Assembly (NCBI GenBank): GCA_036655715.1
Contig: JAVVPO010000050.1
Coordinates: 1 to 18,971 of the forward strand
DNA from: JAVVPO01 sp036655715
GTDB taxonomy: Bacteria; Bacillota; Clostridia; Lachnospirales; Cellulosilyticaceae
DNA length: 18,971 nucleotides
Direction: 5' to 3'
In this document: positions 1-6,877 of the stretch, piece by piece
Layout: each line of letters begins with the position of its first letter
Numbering within the stretch: the stretch's first letter is position 1
Notes under the pieces: model-generated
Database searches by the model: none
What the model was told of the DNA's origin: nothing
What the model saw: the letters and a program-made list of their open reading frames with translations, nothing else
Program-made: the position numbers and the translations under genes

Positions 1-512
1 TAAGGTTCAATGCATCTATCACTTTTTGTCCCTTTTAAATCATAATATTGAAAGTAAAGAAGTTTATTAGTATGAAGTGCTTCTTTTATTTGTTCAAGAT
101 GAACTATGAAATGCTTATTGCCCATCCAGGTGGTAAGGTCGATTGTTATTTGGTTTGATTTAAGTGCAATATCGGTAGAGTGTTCTTTTGGAAGGAGATT
201 TTTTACTTTCTCGAGAGTACCCGTAAGTTCTTTAGCTGATAATGTAGTAGAAATACTGTTTAATCCCATTAAAAGGGACTGGATATCTGAAGGCGTAAAA
301 ACCTTTTTATCTACTTTATACTGGGGCATGATGCTAATGCCACCATCGACTCCAGGAGATGTAACGATGGGTATACCTGCTAGGCCTATTGCTTCTATAT
401 CTCTATAGATGGTGCGTGGTGTCACTTCGAACATTTCTGCAAGTTTTGCAGCACTTATTTTTTCGTGATTGAGTAATACCATAACAATGGATAATAATCT
501 ATCTATTTTCAA
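1..512 (-). CDS. YafY-type HTH/WYL transcriptional regulator (3' end cut by window edge)
   Basis: About 170 N-terminal codons are visible and the frame is open to the left edge. The protein begins with an HTH_11 winged helix: residues about 1-55 read LKIDRLLSIVMVLLNHEKIS, then AAKLAEMFEVTPRTIYRDIE. The SPGVDGGISIMPQY segment that follows is the typical wing of YafY-family repressors. A WYL-type ligand domain would be expected further along, and the visible end (ALHTNKLLYFQYYDLKGTKS) fits its first strand. The start is TTG at 510-512, because AAAGGAG sits 8 nt upstream and no ATG lies in a usable place. The gene diverges from the flavin-fold gene at 644 across a palindrome, so it probably represses itself and that neighbour. 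The family call is confident; the effector is unknown. Confidence 0.85.
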   Translation of the reverse strand, partial: MKIDRLLSIVMVLLNHEKISAAKLAEMFEVTPRTIYRDIEAIGLAGIPIVTSPGVDGGISIMPQYKVDKKVFTPSDIQSLLMGLNSISTTLSAKELTGTLEKVKNLLPKEHSTDIALKSNQITIDLTTWMGNKHFIVHLEQIKEALHTNKLLYFQYYDLKGTKSDRCIEP

Positions 513-555
513 TTAATCTACTCCTTTAAAATGATTTATTAATTAAGTTTATAAT

Positions 556-575
556 CTTGACATAGGGGTGTCAAG
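556..575. promoter_or_regulatory. Palindromic operator in the divergent promoter region
   Basis: Perfect inverted repeat CTTGACA-N6-TGTCAAG between the divergent repressor and the gene at 644. Each arm contains a TTGACA/TGTCAA hexamer that could serve as a -35 box. On the plus strand, TGTCAA (569-574) lies 16 nt before TAAAAT (591-596). On the minus strand the mirror hexamer lies 15-17 nt before a TATAAACT stretch (546-553). A dimeric repressor bound here would block both promoters. The binding role is inferred from position. Confidence 0.5.
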
Positions 576-643
576 AATTGTGTGATATATTAAAATTATT
601 AAATGTCTTCTACGAAGGGGATAAATAACAAGGAGGAAGTAAA

Positions 644-1066
644 ATGGATTTTTTAAAAGCATTTAATAGGATAATGGAAGAACAGAGTGAGATAGCGTTG
701 GCTACTTGTGTGGATAATATTCCAAATGTTAGGGTTGTAAATTTTTATTATGATACTAGGAATAAAGGTGTTATATATTTTTCAACCTTTGCAGATAATG
801 CAAAGATTGAAGAGTTTTCAAAAAATAAGATAGTAGCATTTACATCAATTCCTCATGAAGGGAATGAACATGTTAGGGTTGTAGGAGCAACAGTGAAAAA
901 AAGTGAACTGACAGTATATGACTTGAAAGAGGCGTTCATTAAAAAAATTTCTGACTATGAAATAACTATTGAGCAAGTAGGAGATCAGTTGATACTTTTT
1001 GAAGTAAAGTTTGAACAAGCAGATGTAACGATTGACTTTACACAATCTAAGACAATAATTTTATAG
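644..1066 (+). CDS. Pyridoxamine 5'-phosphate oxidase-fold (putative flavin-binding) protein
   Basis: 140 residues, the usual size of small single-domain split-barrel flavoproteins. The sequence reads as alternating strands: IALATCVDNIPNVRVVNFYY, then GVIYFSTFADNAKIEEFSKN, then IVAFTSIPHEGNEHVRVVGA. This is the pattern of the PNPOx-like family: small-molecule reading strand, FSTF strand before the flavin phosphate site, and a VRVxG strand. The C-terminus is strand-rich and short. ATG at 644 follows AAGGAGG at good spacing. The gene diverges from a YafY-type repressor, a common arrangement for this family, which suggests induction by a small molecule. Cofactor (FMN or F420-like) and substrate cannot be told from sequence, and PLP synthesis is not implied. 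Confidence 0.75.
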   Translation: MDFLKAFNRIMEEQSEIALATCVDNIPNVRVVNFYYDTRNKGVIYFSTFADNAKIEEFSKNKIVAFTSIPHEGNEHVRVVGATVKKSELTVYDLKEAFIKKISDYEITIEQVGDQLILFEVKFEQADVTIDFTQSKTIIL

Positions 1067-1086
1067 TTTGTAGGCCGTCACAAAAA

Positions 1087-1140
1087 TTAAAGAGAGGAGT
1101 TGTATCACTTCGTTTTGAATGATACAACTCCTCTCTTTAA
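1087..1140. terminator. Bidirectional terminator between convergent genes
   Basis: A perfect 21-bp inverted repeat (1087-1107 with 1120-1140; core AGAGAGGAGTTGTATCA) encloses a 12-nt loop in which TTC/GAA can extend the stem. On the minus strand it is followed by TTTAATTTTTG, so it serves the transporter gene best. On the plus strand the T-tract is short. Confidence 0.85.
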
Positions 1141-1156
1141 TAAGGTTAAAATAACG

Positions 1157-2404
1157 TTAACTTGCTTTAAATCTCTTCCAACGAGGTCTAGCTATAAAAC
1201 AGGCAATGATACCTAAAATACAGATAGCCACAAGGACCATACTAGTCACATTCCAGCCATAGTTTTCAGCTAAGATGCCAAGGCCATAGCCACAAAGTGC
1301 ACTACCTAAATAGGTAATGGCATTTGTAATGCCTGAAACCGTTGAGATTTTATCATACTTAGCAAAGTAAGTTGGGAGGACACTGACAAGGATGGTATTA
1401 ATCCCTAACATACAAGAAGTAACGATAGAGAAGAAGAAGATAGATAAGTACATACTATATTTACCAACACAAACTAATAAGACAAGACTAATCATGCTTA
1501 CAAAGTAAAATAAGATAGTAGTCTTTAAGTCATCATTACCATTTTTAGCATTGATATATTTTACAATATAAATACCAGATAAATTAACTAATGGCAAGAA
1601 AGCAGATAAGAAGATTGAAAAATAAGCATTGACCTGAAAGTTATCTGTGATATAACCAGGTACCCATGTCATAATACCATCTTTTAAGAAGCCCATGATA
1701 AGGACAGCAACAAGTATAGTAATTAGTCCAGAGGTTACCAAAAGTGCCTTAGGGGAATAATCTTGCTTAGTCATAGCTGATGAGGTAGATTGCGTTGAAC
1801 TTGTTGTATCCTCGCCGTACTTCTCAGCAAAGTTTTCGATTTGTTTAATTGTAATATGCCAAAGTATAGCCATAGTAAACAATAAAATAGCTGAACATAA
1901 GAAGATAAGTTTCCAATCAAACATAGCAATCATGAAGGAGCAACTTAGGTAAGTAAAGAAAGTCCCTAGAGCTATAGCTGTTTGAATATTAAAGCAGCAT
2001 TTATGGAGATAGTCTTTAGGCATATGTTTAGAAAATAGTTTCAGCATAGGACACCAAATCAGTGAAAGGGTAAAGCCATTAAGGAACCAAGCAGAGAGTA
2101 ATTGCCAGTAGTTGGTGGATAAAAATACAAAGAAATTACAGAGTCCACAACCTAGAAGGCCTATAAAAACTAGGAGTCTAGGGGAATAGCGATCCCCTAG
2201 GAATCCACTAACTAATTGGCCTATACCATAGCTTATAAATAAAGCGGTTACGATCGTTCCTAACTGACTGATGCCATAACCTTCACTAGTACCTATCTGA
2301 ATCATTGAAGCTGCATAATTAAGCCTACCAATATAAGAGACAAAATAAGCTAGCCAGCTTATCAAAAAAAGTTTTTTGAGTTGTCCAAGGTGAGTAATAG
2401 TCAT
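1157..2404 (-). CDS. Major facilitator transporter, OPA (GlpT/UhpT-like) type
   Basis: 415 residues with about twelve hydrophobic segments and a charged cytoplasmic loop near residues 190-220, which is MFS architecture. The first helix carries YFVSYIGRLNYAASMIQIG, resembling the Y-x2-R-x-N/F region of the organophosphate:phosphate antiporter family. GDRYSPRLLVFIGLLGCG is the MFS loop 2-3 motif in the OPA style (DR..PR). Its likely role is uptake of a phosphorylated organic compound in exchange for phosphate. It lies 9 nt downstream of the PHP-domain gene and its AGGAG site falls inside that gap, so the two are co-transcribed. A divergent DeoR repressor probably controls them. MFS membership is near certain; the OPA subfamily is a motif-based call and the substrate is unknown. 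Confidence 0.8.
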   Translation of the reverse strand: MTITHLGQLKKLFLISWLAYFVSYIGRLNYAASMIQIGTSEGYGISQLGTIVTALFISYGIGQLVSGFLGDRYSPRLLVFIGLLGCGLCNFFVFLSTNYWQLLSAWFLNGFTLSLIWCPMLKLFSKHMPKDYLHKCCFNIQTAIALGTFFTYLSCSFMIAMFDWKLIFLCSAILLFTMAILWHITIKQIENFAEKYGEDTTSSTQSTSSAMTKQDYSPKALLVTSGLITILVAVLIMGFLKDGIMTWVPGYITDNFQVNAYFSIFLSAFLPLVNLSGIYIVKYINAKNGNDDLKTTILFYFVSMISLVLLVCVGKYSMYLSIFFFSIVTSCMLGINTILVSVLPTYFAKYDKISTVSGITNAITYLGSALCGYGLGILAENYGWNVTSMVLVAICILGIIACFIARPRWKRFKAS

Positions 2405-2413
2405 TGTAAGCTC

Positions 2414-3691
2414 CTAAGCGTTAAAGTATTTGTTTAAAAGAGTAGCTGTGCGCATTTCCATTAAAGCAAGGAAGTCTTTTGCAGATTCCACTTGACGTAC
2501 ATAATCTAACATAGCACGGCCTTCTTCAATACATAATTCATCATGTAGGGGGAAATAGTGTTCAAGCAAGAATAGGGTATAGCTTACAAGTCTATACTCA
2601 CCATGTACTTTGTAGTGCTCACCGTGATAAGATTCTACGGCTACAGAATATTGGTCTTTAATAGAGGTAATAATATCTGATTTTTCATTAGATGGAGCAA
2701 GTACAATAGTTTTCATCTCATCAAATAACTTGCCAGAAAGAACAGAGTGAGAATCACTACTTCCTACGATTGGAATATGGGTGAGTCCCTTAGCACGTGC
2801 TTCGTGGTAGAAAGCAAGCTGCATATTATTTTCAATAGAAGATTGACCACCGATAAGTTCAAAAGCATCAAAAGATCTATTTTCGAATTGATATAGACTC
2901 ATAGCATCTCTGACATGGTAGACGTTAGCAAGCCAGTGAGGATGGGCAAAAATAGCTAAACCATTCCCTTTTCTAATGTGGTCATAGGTCCATAAGCAAG
3001 CGGCGTACTCAAAAGCATTGACACCTTCGGGGCAAGTAAGTTCTGATGCAATAGCTTGGACTTCTTCATAATATTGCTCAGGATTTTCTTTGAAGAGTTT
3101 GTTGACACTATATTCACTACCGAAGTTAACGATGTGAATATGATTATCTAAACCGTGTACTTCTTCTCCTGGGAAGATTTTAAGAGCAATAGGGGCATCT
3201 TTATAAGCATCTATTGCTCTTAAAGAAGGTTCATATTGGTGATGATCTGTAATGGCTAAGAAGTCAAATCCTTTTTTTCTATAGGTAGCGGCTACAAATT
3301 CTGGAGATTCTTTACCATCAGAGAAGCAGGTATGAACGTGTAAATCACCTTTGTAAGGTTTTCGGCTATAGAGATCAGGGTCTAGGGCATAGATAGAAAG
3401 TTGAACTGAAATTTTGCCTGCATCATCAAGGACACGGATATAATGTTCTTGTTCGTTGCCAAATAAATAATTTATAACAAGTTTGTTATTTACAGCCGTA
3501 ACTGTTGTTTGGAAGTAGGATTGACCTATTTCGTTTTGAACAGATTCAAATAAAGGTAAAACCATAACCGTATAGTCTTTGCCCTCTATAAAATGTGTGC
3601 TATAGTCAATGGATTCTATAGTAATCATACTTTCAGTATGAGATTTTACTACCTTTGGATAAATATCATATAATTCTAATTCTTTTTTCAA
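2414..3691 (-). CDS. PHP-domain metal-dependent phosphoesterase-type hydrolase
   Basis: 425 residues. An N-terminal beta-rich region (about 1-110) precedes a PHP domain with KGDLHVHTCFSDGKESPEFV, FLAITDHHQYEPS, FPGEEVHGLDNHIHIVNFG, AIFAHPHW and IVGSSDSHSV. These are the His/Asp/Glu metal-ligand motifs of the family, so the catalytic site looks intact. It resembles the CehA/McbA-like branch, in which the PHP domain follows an N-terminal sandwich. I placed the start at TTG (3689-3691) because AAGGAG lies 9 nt before it. A GTG at 3698-3700 in the same frame has only 1 nt between the Shine-Dalgarno and the start codon. Paired with an OPA-type transporter, it probably hydrolyses the imported phosphate ester; that is inference from the operon. 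Confidence 0.85.
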   Translation of the reverse strand: MKKELELYDIYPKVVKSHTESMITIESIDYSTHFIEGKDYTVMVLPLFESVQNEIGQSYFQTTVTAVNNKLVINYLFGNEQEHYIRVLDDAGKISVQLSIYALDPDLYSRKPYKGDLHVHTCFSDGKESPEFVAATYRKKGFDFLAITDHHQYEPSLRAIDAYKDAPIALKIFPGEEVHGLDNHIHIVNFGSEYSVNKLFKENPEQYYEEVQAIASELTCPEGVNAFEYAACLWTYDHIRKGNGLAIFAHPHWLANVYHVRDAMSLYQFENRSFDAFELIGGQSSIENNMQLAFYHEARAKGLTHIPIVGSSDSHSVLSGKLFDEMKTIVLAPSNEKSDIITSIKDQYSVAVESYHGEHYKVHGEYRLVSYTLFLLEHYFPLHDELCIEEGRAMLDYVRQVESAKDFLALMEMRTATLLNKYFNA

Positions 3692-3797
3692 ATTAATCAC
3701 GCTCCTTGATATTTATTATATAAGTAAAAGTCAAAAATTAAAGTATTGAACAAAATATTGAATTATTTTTAGAAATAGAGTAACATGATGAAAGAAA

Positions 3798-3814
3798 GTT
3801 CATTTTTTATGAAC
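3798..3814. promoter_or_regulatory. Putative DeoR-family operator (GTTCAT-N5-ATGAAC)
   Basis: A perfect 6-bp inverted repeat separated by five Ts lies just before the Shine-Dalgarno site of the DeoR gene. The GTTC/GAAC half-sites loosely recall sugar-phosphate-responsive DeoR repressors. Further upstream, ATTGAAC and ATTGAAT (about 3744-3763) form a loose direct repeat. The position suits autoregulation and control of the divergent PHP-OPA operon. Confidence 0.4.
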
Positions 3815-3830
3815 AAGGAGAATCATATAA

Positions 3831-4616
3831 ATGGATACAAGACAAAATCAAATTATTGAAATTCTAAGAATTAAGAAAAATGTATCGATAGATTATTTGT
3901 GCCAAAGTTTATCTTATAGTACATCCACAATCAGAAGAGATGTTATTACATTACAAGAAATGGGATTAGTTAAAAGAGAAAAAGGAAATGTAAGACTTTT
4001 AGTAACCAGTAGTAAAGAAAAGCATTTTAAGATAAGGGCTAAAGAAAATATAGATAAAAAAAGAGTGATTTGTGGGCTTGCTAAAGATTTTATAACAGAT
4101 GGGATGTCTATCTTTTTAGATGCCAGTTCTACAGTATTACAATTGGTACCGATACTGGCTGAATATAAGAACATAACAGTAGTAACTAATGGCATTGAGA
4201 TAGCCCATGCCTTGATACAAATACCAGATATAGAAATTTTTATGTCTGGAGGATATGTAAGAGAGGGGTCAAGTGCAATAGTTGGAGAACCGGCTATAGA
4301 TTATATTAAGCAATTTAATTTAGACCTTTGTATACTGTCTTGTAATGGAGTAGATAAAAAAGGATTTTATGAACCAAGTATGCAACAATCTATAGTGAAG
4401 AAATACATGATGAAACAAGCAGAGATGACTATTATGATATGTGATAGTACAAAGGTCGGACATAAGTATAAGTTTACTCTGGCAGAGTACAATGAAATAG
4501 ACTATTTTATTACAGATAAAAAGCCTATAGCAGAAATATATGAGACAGCAGCAGAAGCAAATTGTGAAATGATATATGCTGATAAGGGGATAGGGTCTAT
4601 TCAAGGGGGAGTATAA
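3831..4616 (+). CDS. DeoR-family transcriptional regulator
   Basis: 261 residues, standard for DeoR. The N-terminal helix-turn-helix (about 18-57) contains SIDYLCQSLSYSTSTIRRDV and LQEMGLVKREKGNVRLL. The C-terminal sugar-phosphate sensor domain shows SIFLDASSTVLQLVPILAEY, VVTNGIEIA, MSGGYVREGSSAIVG, CILSCNGVDKKGFYEP and MICDSTKVGHKYKFTLAEY, the conserved stations of the DeoRC fold. ATG at 3831 follows AAGGAGAATCATATAA. It diverges from the PHP-OPA operon, and members of this family usually sense a phosphorylated sugar or polyol, which agrees with the neighbouring transporter and phosphoesterase. It is joined to the small membrane gene downstream with no gap (TAA then ATG). Confidence 0.93.
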   Translation: MDTRQNQIIEILRIKKNVSIDYLCQSLSYSTSTIRRDVITLQEMGLVKREKGNVRLLVTSSKEKHFKIRAKENIDKKRVICGLAKDFITDGMSIFLDASSTVLQLVPILAEYKNITVVTNGIEIAHALIQIPDIEIFMSGGYVREGSSAIVGEPAIDYIKQFNLDLCILSCNGVDKKGFYEPSMQQSIVKKYMMKQAEMTIMICDSTKVGHKYKFTLAEYNEIDYFITDKKPIAEIYETAAEANCEMIYADKGIGSIQGGV

Positions 4617-4907
4617 ATGAATAAACAAGATAAAACGCTAGAAGAAATCCAAAAGCAGTATAGTAAAATTATGAAACAATCCAGTATGCAAATTTTATTG
4701 GTACCAGTTTTGGTAATAGCATTAGTCATTGGCGCGGTTATGAATTCTCAAGCAGTCTTTATGGTGTGTATAGGGCCAGTAATCATCTATATGGTGTGGT
4801 TTAGATTGGTGGTCTATAGATGTCCTAAGTGTGGTCAGCCATTTACACAGTACCAGATATATACCTGTGAGTGTAAGAAGTGTAAGACGAAATTTGGTAG
4901 AGGGTAA
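4617..4907 (+). CDS. Small membrane protein with C-terminal zinc-ribbon-like cysteines
   Basis: 96 residues, no named family recognised. A charged coiled N-terminus (about 1-22) leads into two hydrophobic segments (about 25-42 and 46-66, probably a hairpin in the membrane). The tail carries CPKCGQPFTQYQIYTCECKKC, a CxxC...CxCxxC arrangement that can hold one zinc. ATG at 4617 abuts the DeoR stop codon, and its AAGGGGGAG site lies inside the end of the regulator, so the two are translationally linked. A strong terminator follows. It may be an accessory to the transporter or an unrelated envelope protein; no function is assigned. Confidence 0.75.
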   Translation: MNKQDKTLEEIQKQYSKIMKQSSMQILLVPVLVIALVIGAVMNSQAVFMVCIGPVIIYMVWFRLVVYRCPKCGQPFTQYQIYTCECKKCKTKFGRG

Positions 4908-4916
4908 CACGAGGAT

Positions 4917-4956
4917 AAGACTCCTAAGTCATTTGAAATGACCTGGGGGTCTTTTG
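4917..4956 (+). terminator. Rho-independent terminator after the DeoR/zinc-ribbon operon
   Basis: An 18-bp stem (4917-4934 with 4936-4953) with two wobble pairs and one mismatch, a tight TTTGAAA loop and a short T-tract. It begins 9 nt after the stop codon. Confidence 0.85.
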
Positions 4957-4965
4957 CTATTATAA

Positions 4966-5071
4966 GAAATTTATGGAAATCTAAATGATGTCTATGGATT
5001 CAAGTCCCTACATCATGCGAAGGAAAAGTATGCAGCTACTCATTGGCAGCCTAGATATTTAGCTTATTATC
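4966..5071 (+). pseudogene. C-terminal fragment resembling MprF/DUF2156 proteins, cut by the assembly gap
   Basis: The 35 codons between a stop at 4963-4965 and the Ns read EIYGNLNDVYGFKSLHHAKE, then KYAATHWQPRYLAYY. The pattern Y-x-FK-x-L-x3-KEKY-x4-WQPRYLAY matches the end of the phosphatidylglycerol lysyltransferase C-terminal domain (FKGLR-FKEKF-WEPRYLAY in family members). There is no start codon, no ribosome site and no room for the rest of the protein, because the previous operon's terminator ends about 10 bases upstream. It is therefore either a gene remnant or a mis-joined contig end. The homology is recognised from memory of the motif and is moderate. Confidence 0.5.
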
Positions 5072-5171
5072 NNNNNNNNNNNNNNNNNNNNNNNNNNNNN
5101 NNNNNNNNNNNNNNNNNNNNNNNNNNNNNNNNNNNNNNNNNNNNNNNNNNNNNNNNNNNNNNNNNNNNNNN
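5072..5171. other. Assembly gap (100 N)
   Basis: Exactly 100 unknown bases, the conventional length for a scaffold gap of unknown size. The 5' part of dapB, and probably other genes such as dapA, may be hidden here. Distances across this point should not be trusted. Confidence 0.99.
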
Positions 5172-5369
5172 ATTAGTAGCATAAGGGCCGGTAATATTTT
5201 TGGAGAGCATAGAGTATTATTTGCAAATGAAGTGGATGAAGAGGTAGAGTTCGTACATAAAGTCTCATCAAGAGAAGCCTTTGCTAGTGGGATTGTTAAA
5301 AGCGCCAAATGGTTAGTGGGAAAACCTGTAGGGTATTATACGATGGAAGATTTAGTTAAGGAATATTAA
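5172..5369 (+). CDS. dapB: 4-hydroxy-tetrahydrodipicolinate reductase, C-terminal part (5' end in gap)
   Basis: The last 65 codons before TAA read ISSIRAGNIFGEHRVLFANE, VDEEVEFVHKVSSREAFASG and IVKSAKWLVGKPVGYYTMED. The stations SIRAG-x-I-x-GEH, (V/T)HK-x-SSR-x-FA-x-G and A-x-WL-x-GK match the DapB C-terminal substrate-binding and dimerisation domain closely. DapB reduces the product of DapA in lysine and diaminopimelate (peptidoglycan) synthesis, using NAD(P)H in the cytoplasm. The N-terminal Rossmann domain and the catalytic His/Lys region would lie in the unknown bases. Nothing suggests the gene is broken apart from the gap. A strong terminator follows. Confidence 0.88.
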   Translation: MSSIRAGNIFGEHRVLFANEVDEEVEFVHKVSSREAFASGIVKSAKWLVGKPVGYYTMEDLVKEY

Positions 5370-5395
5370 AATCCAAGTAGAATTTTAAAAGTCAC

Positions 5396-5440
5396 AAAAA
5401 GGTCTCCACTATTGATAACCAATAGCAGAGACCTTTTTAT
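5396..5440 (+). terminator. Rho-independent terminator after dapB
   Basis: A 19-bp stem (5396-5414 with 5420-5438) with a two-base internal mismatch and a 5-nt loop. AGAGACCTTTTTAT supplies the T-tract on the plus strand, and the mirror AAAAAGG makes it usable in reverse as well. Confidence 0.9.
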
Positions 5441-5483
5441 AGAATATAAGTGTTTAAATAAGCTAAAAAAATAACATAATTCC

Positions 5484-5512
5484 TTAAAAAGATAACCTAA
5501 ACAGGATATAAT
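5484..5512 (+). promoter_or_regulatory. Promoter of the alanyl-tRNA editing gene
   Basis: A perfect TATAAT at 5507-5512, 17 nt after a weak TTAAAA. It overlaps an in-frame ATG at 5511, which argues that translation begins at the later ATG (5538). Confidence 0.55.
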
Positions 5513-5537
5513 GATAAAAAAGAAAAGGTGGAGACTA

Positions 5538-6722
5538 ATGACACACAAATTATATTATAAAGATAGTTATCTCACAAACTTTGAAGCAAAGGTAGTAAGC
5601 TGTGAGCCTTATAAAGAAGGGTATACTACATTACTAGATCAAACAGCCTTTTATCCAGAAGGCGGGGGACAGCCTGCTGATAAAGGCTATTTAAATGATA
5701 TAGAAGTAGAACATGTTTTTATCAAACAAGATGAAATCTATCATGTGACGAAGGAAAAGCTAGAGATAGGTGCTGTAGTAAGAGGACAAGTTAGTTTCAA
5801 GAGACGCTTTGATTATATGCAGCAGCACTCAGGGGAACATATTATATCAGGGCTTATTAGGGAGTACTATGGCTATAATAATGTAGGATTTCATTTGAGC
5901 AAGGAATATATGACAGCTGATTTTGATGGAGAGTTTTCTAAGGCAGATATGATCATGATAGAAGGCAAGGCGAATGAGATAGTATTTAAAAATGTACCTA
6001 TAAGCGCTAAGATTTATCCACAAGGAGGAGTAAGTGACATAGCATATCGCTCTAAGATAGAATTAGATGGGGAGGTAAGATTAGTTACAGTTGAAGCGTG
6101 TGATGTATGTGCTTGTTGCGGAACCCATTTAACAACTACAGGACAAGTAGGTCTCATTAAGATTTTATCTAGTGAAAGGCATAGAGGGGGTATACGGTTA
6201 ACTATTGTATGCGGAGAACGAGCTTTAAAGGATTATCACAAAAGGCTTGAGGCCATAACAGAGCTATCAGGACTACTTTCTGCAAGGCCAGAACTTGTCG
6301 TAGCAGGAGTGAAGAAGCTTCAAGGAGAGCTTGGGGAAATCAAACAAAAGCTAGTAGGACGAACAAAAGAATTATTTGAGTATAAGGCCAATTATTATAG
6401 TGGAAGTACGCAGGAAATGATTTGTCAGGTAGAAGAAGGACTTGCGCCTGATGAACTAAGAAGATTGTGTGTGGCTATGACAGAGAAGACAGAAGCTTTG
6501 TGTGTGGTTTTAACACCAGAGGGAGTGCAATTTAAATATGCGATAGGATCACAGAGTATAGATGTGAGGCCACTGTGCAAGTTGCTAAATGAAGCCTTCA
6601 ATGGGAGAGGTGGAGGAGTAAAAGAAATGTGCCAAGGGAGTTTTAGGGGAGATAATGAGGAGATAGAGAGATTAATACGAGACTATTTAAAGCAGTACGA
6701 AGGGGTCTTATCTTTTTCTTAA
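5538..6722 (+). CDS. Alanyl-tRNA editing protein (AlaX-L type, with DHHA1-like tail)
   Basis: 394 residues. The N-terminal part contains FYPEGGGQPADKG, typical of the AlaRS-related editing region. The editing-site zinc ligands are present: QHSGEHIISG (H97 and H101, HxxxH) and ACDVCACCGTH (C193-x3-H197). A C-terminal segment with GGGVKEMCQGSF resembles the DHHA1 domain of AlaRS. The enzyme would hydrolyse Ser- or Gly-tRNA(Ala) in trans in the cytoplasm to protect translation fidelity. I chose ATG 5538 because GGTGGAG precedes it and the promoter -10 box overlaps the upstream in-frame ATG (5511). It is monocistronic, with no obvious hairpin terminator after it. Confidence 0.92.
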   Translation: MTHKLYYKDSYLTNFEAKVVSCEPYKEGYTTLLDQTAFYPEGGGQPADKGYLNDIEVEHVFIKQDEIYHVTKEKLEIGAVVRGQVSFKRRFDYMQQHSGEHIISGLIREYYGYNNVGFHLSKEYMTADFDGEFSKADMIMIEGKANEIVFKNVPISAKIYPQGGVSDIAYRSKIELDGEVRLVTVEACDVCACCGTHLTTTGQVGLIKILSSERHRGGIRLTIVCGERALKDYHKRLEAITELSGLLSARPELVVAGVKKLQGELGEIKQKLVGRTKELFEYKANYYSGSTQEMICQVEEGLAPDELRRLCVAMTEKTEALCVVLTPEGVQFKYAIGSQSIDVRPLCKLLNEAFNGRGGGVKEMCQGSFRGDNEEIERLIRDYLKQYEGVLSFS

Positions 6723-6773
6723 TGCAAAAACGATTTGTCCAAGGTATGCTAGGCTCTGTGAAATAAAATGACC

Positions 6774-6820
6774 ATTAAATTTATGAAAATAAGTTCATAA
6801 GCTTAATATTGTGGTAAAAT
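6774..6820 (+). promoter_or_regulatory. Operator palindrome and extended -10 promoter of the beta-galactosidase gene
   Basis: Perfect inverted repeat TTATGAA-N6-TTCATAA (6781-6800). After two unmatched bases on each side it extends with ATTAA (6774-6778) and TTAAT (6803-6807), giving 34 bp of dyad symmetry. TGGTAAAAT at 6812-6820 is an extended -10 box. The right arm of the palindrome covers the -35 position, the classic place for a repressor. No regulator gene is adjacent. Confidence 0.6.
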
Positions 6821-6877
6821 AAATATAAGATAAAAGATTAAGAAAATAAAAGAAAAAACAAGAAAAGAGGATGAAAA

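Noticed and set aside
106..408. Open frame on the plus strand
   Set aside because: It lies antisense to the YafY-type regulator, whose HTH motif, TTG start and Shine-Dalgarno site read on the minus strand; it has no ribosome site.
845..1045. Minus-strand open frame inside the PNPOx-fold gene
   Set aside because: Compositional shadow of an AT-rich gene, without a start signal or recognisable domain.
3698..3700. GTG as the start of the PHP-domain gene
   Set aside because: Only one base separates it from AAGGAG; the TTG at 3689-3691 has proper spacing.
3914..4195. Minus-strand open frame inside the DeoR gene (similarly 4320-4628 and 4722-4910)
   Set aside because: Antisense to well-supported coding sequence, with no ribosome sites and no conserved motifs.
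5051..5308. Minus-strand open frame running through the Ns
   Set aside because: It exists only because unknown bases contain no stop codons, and it is antisense to the dapB tail.
5366..5548. Minus-strand 60-codon frame
   Set aside because: It covers a terminator and the promoter of the next gene and has no coding signal.
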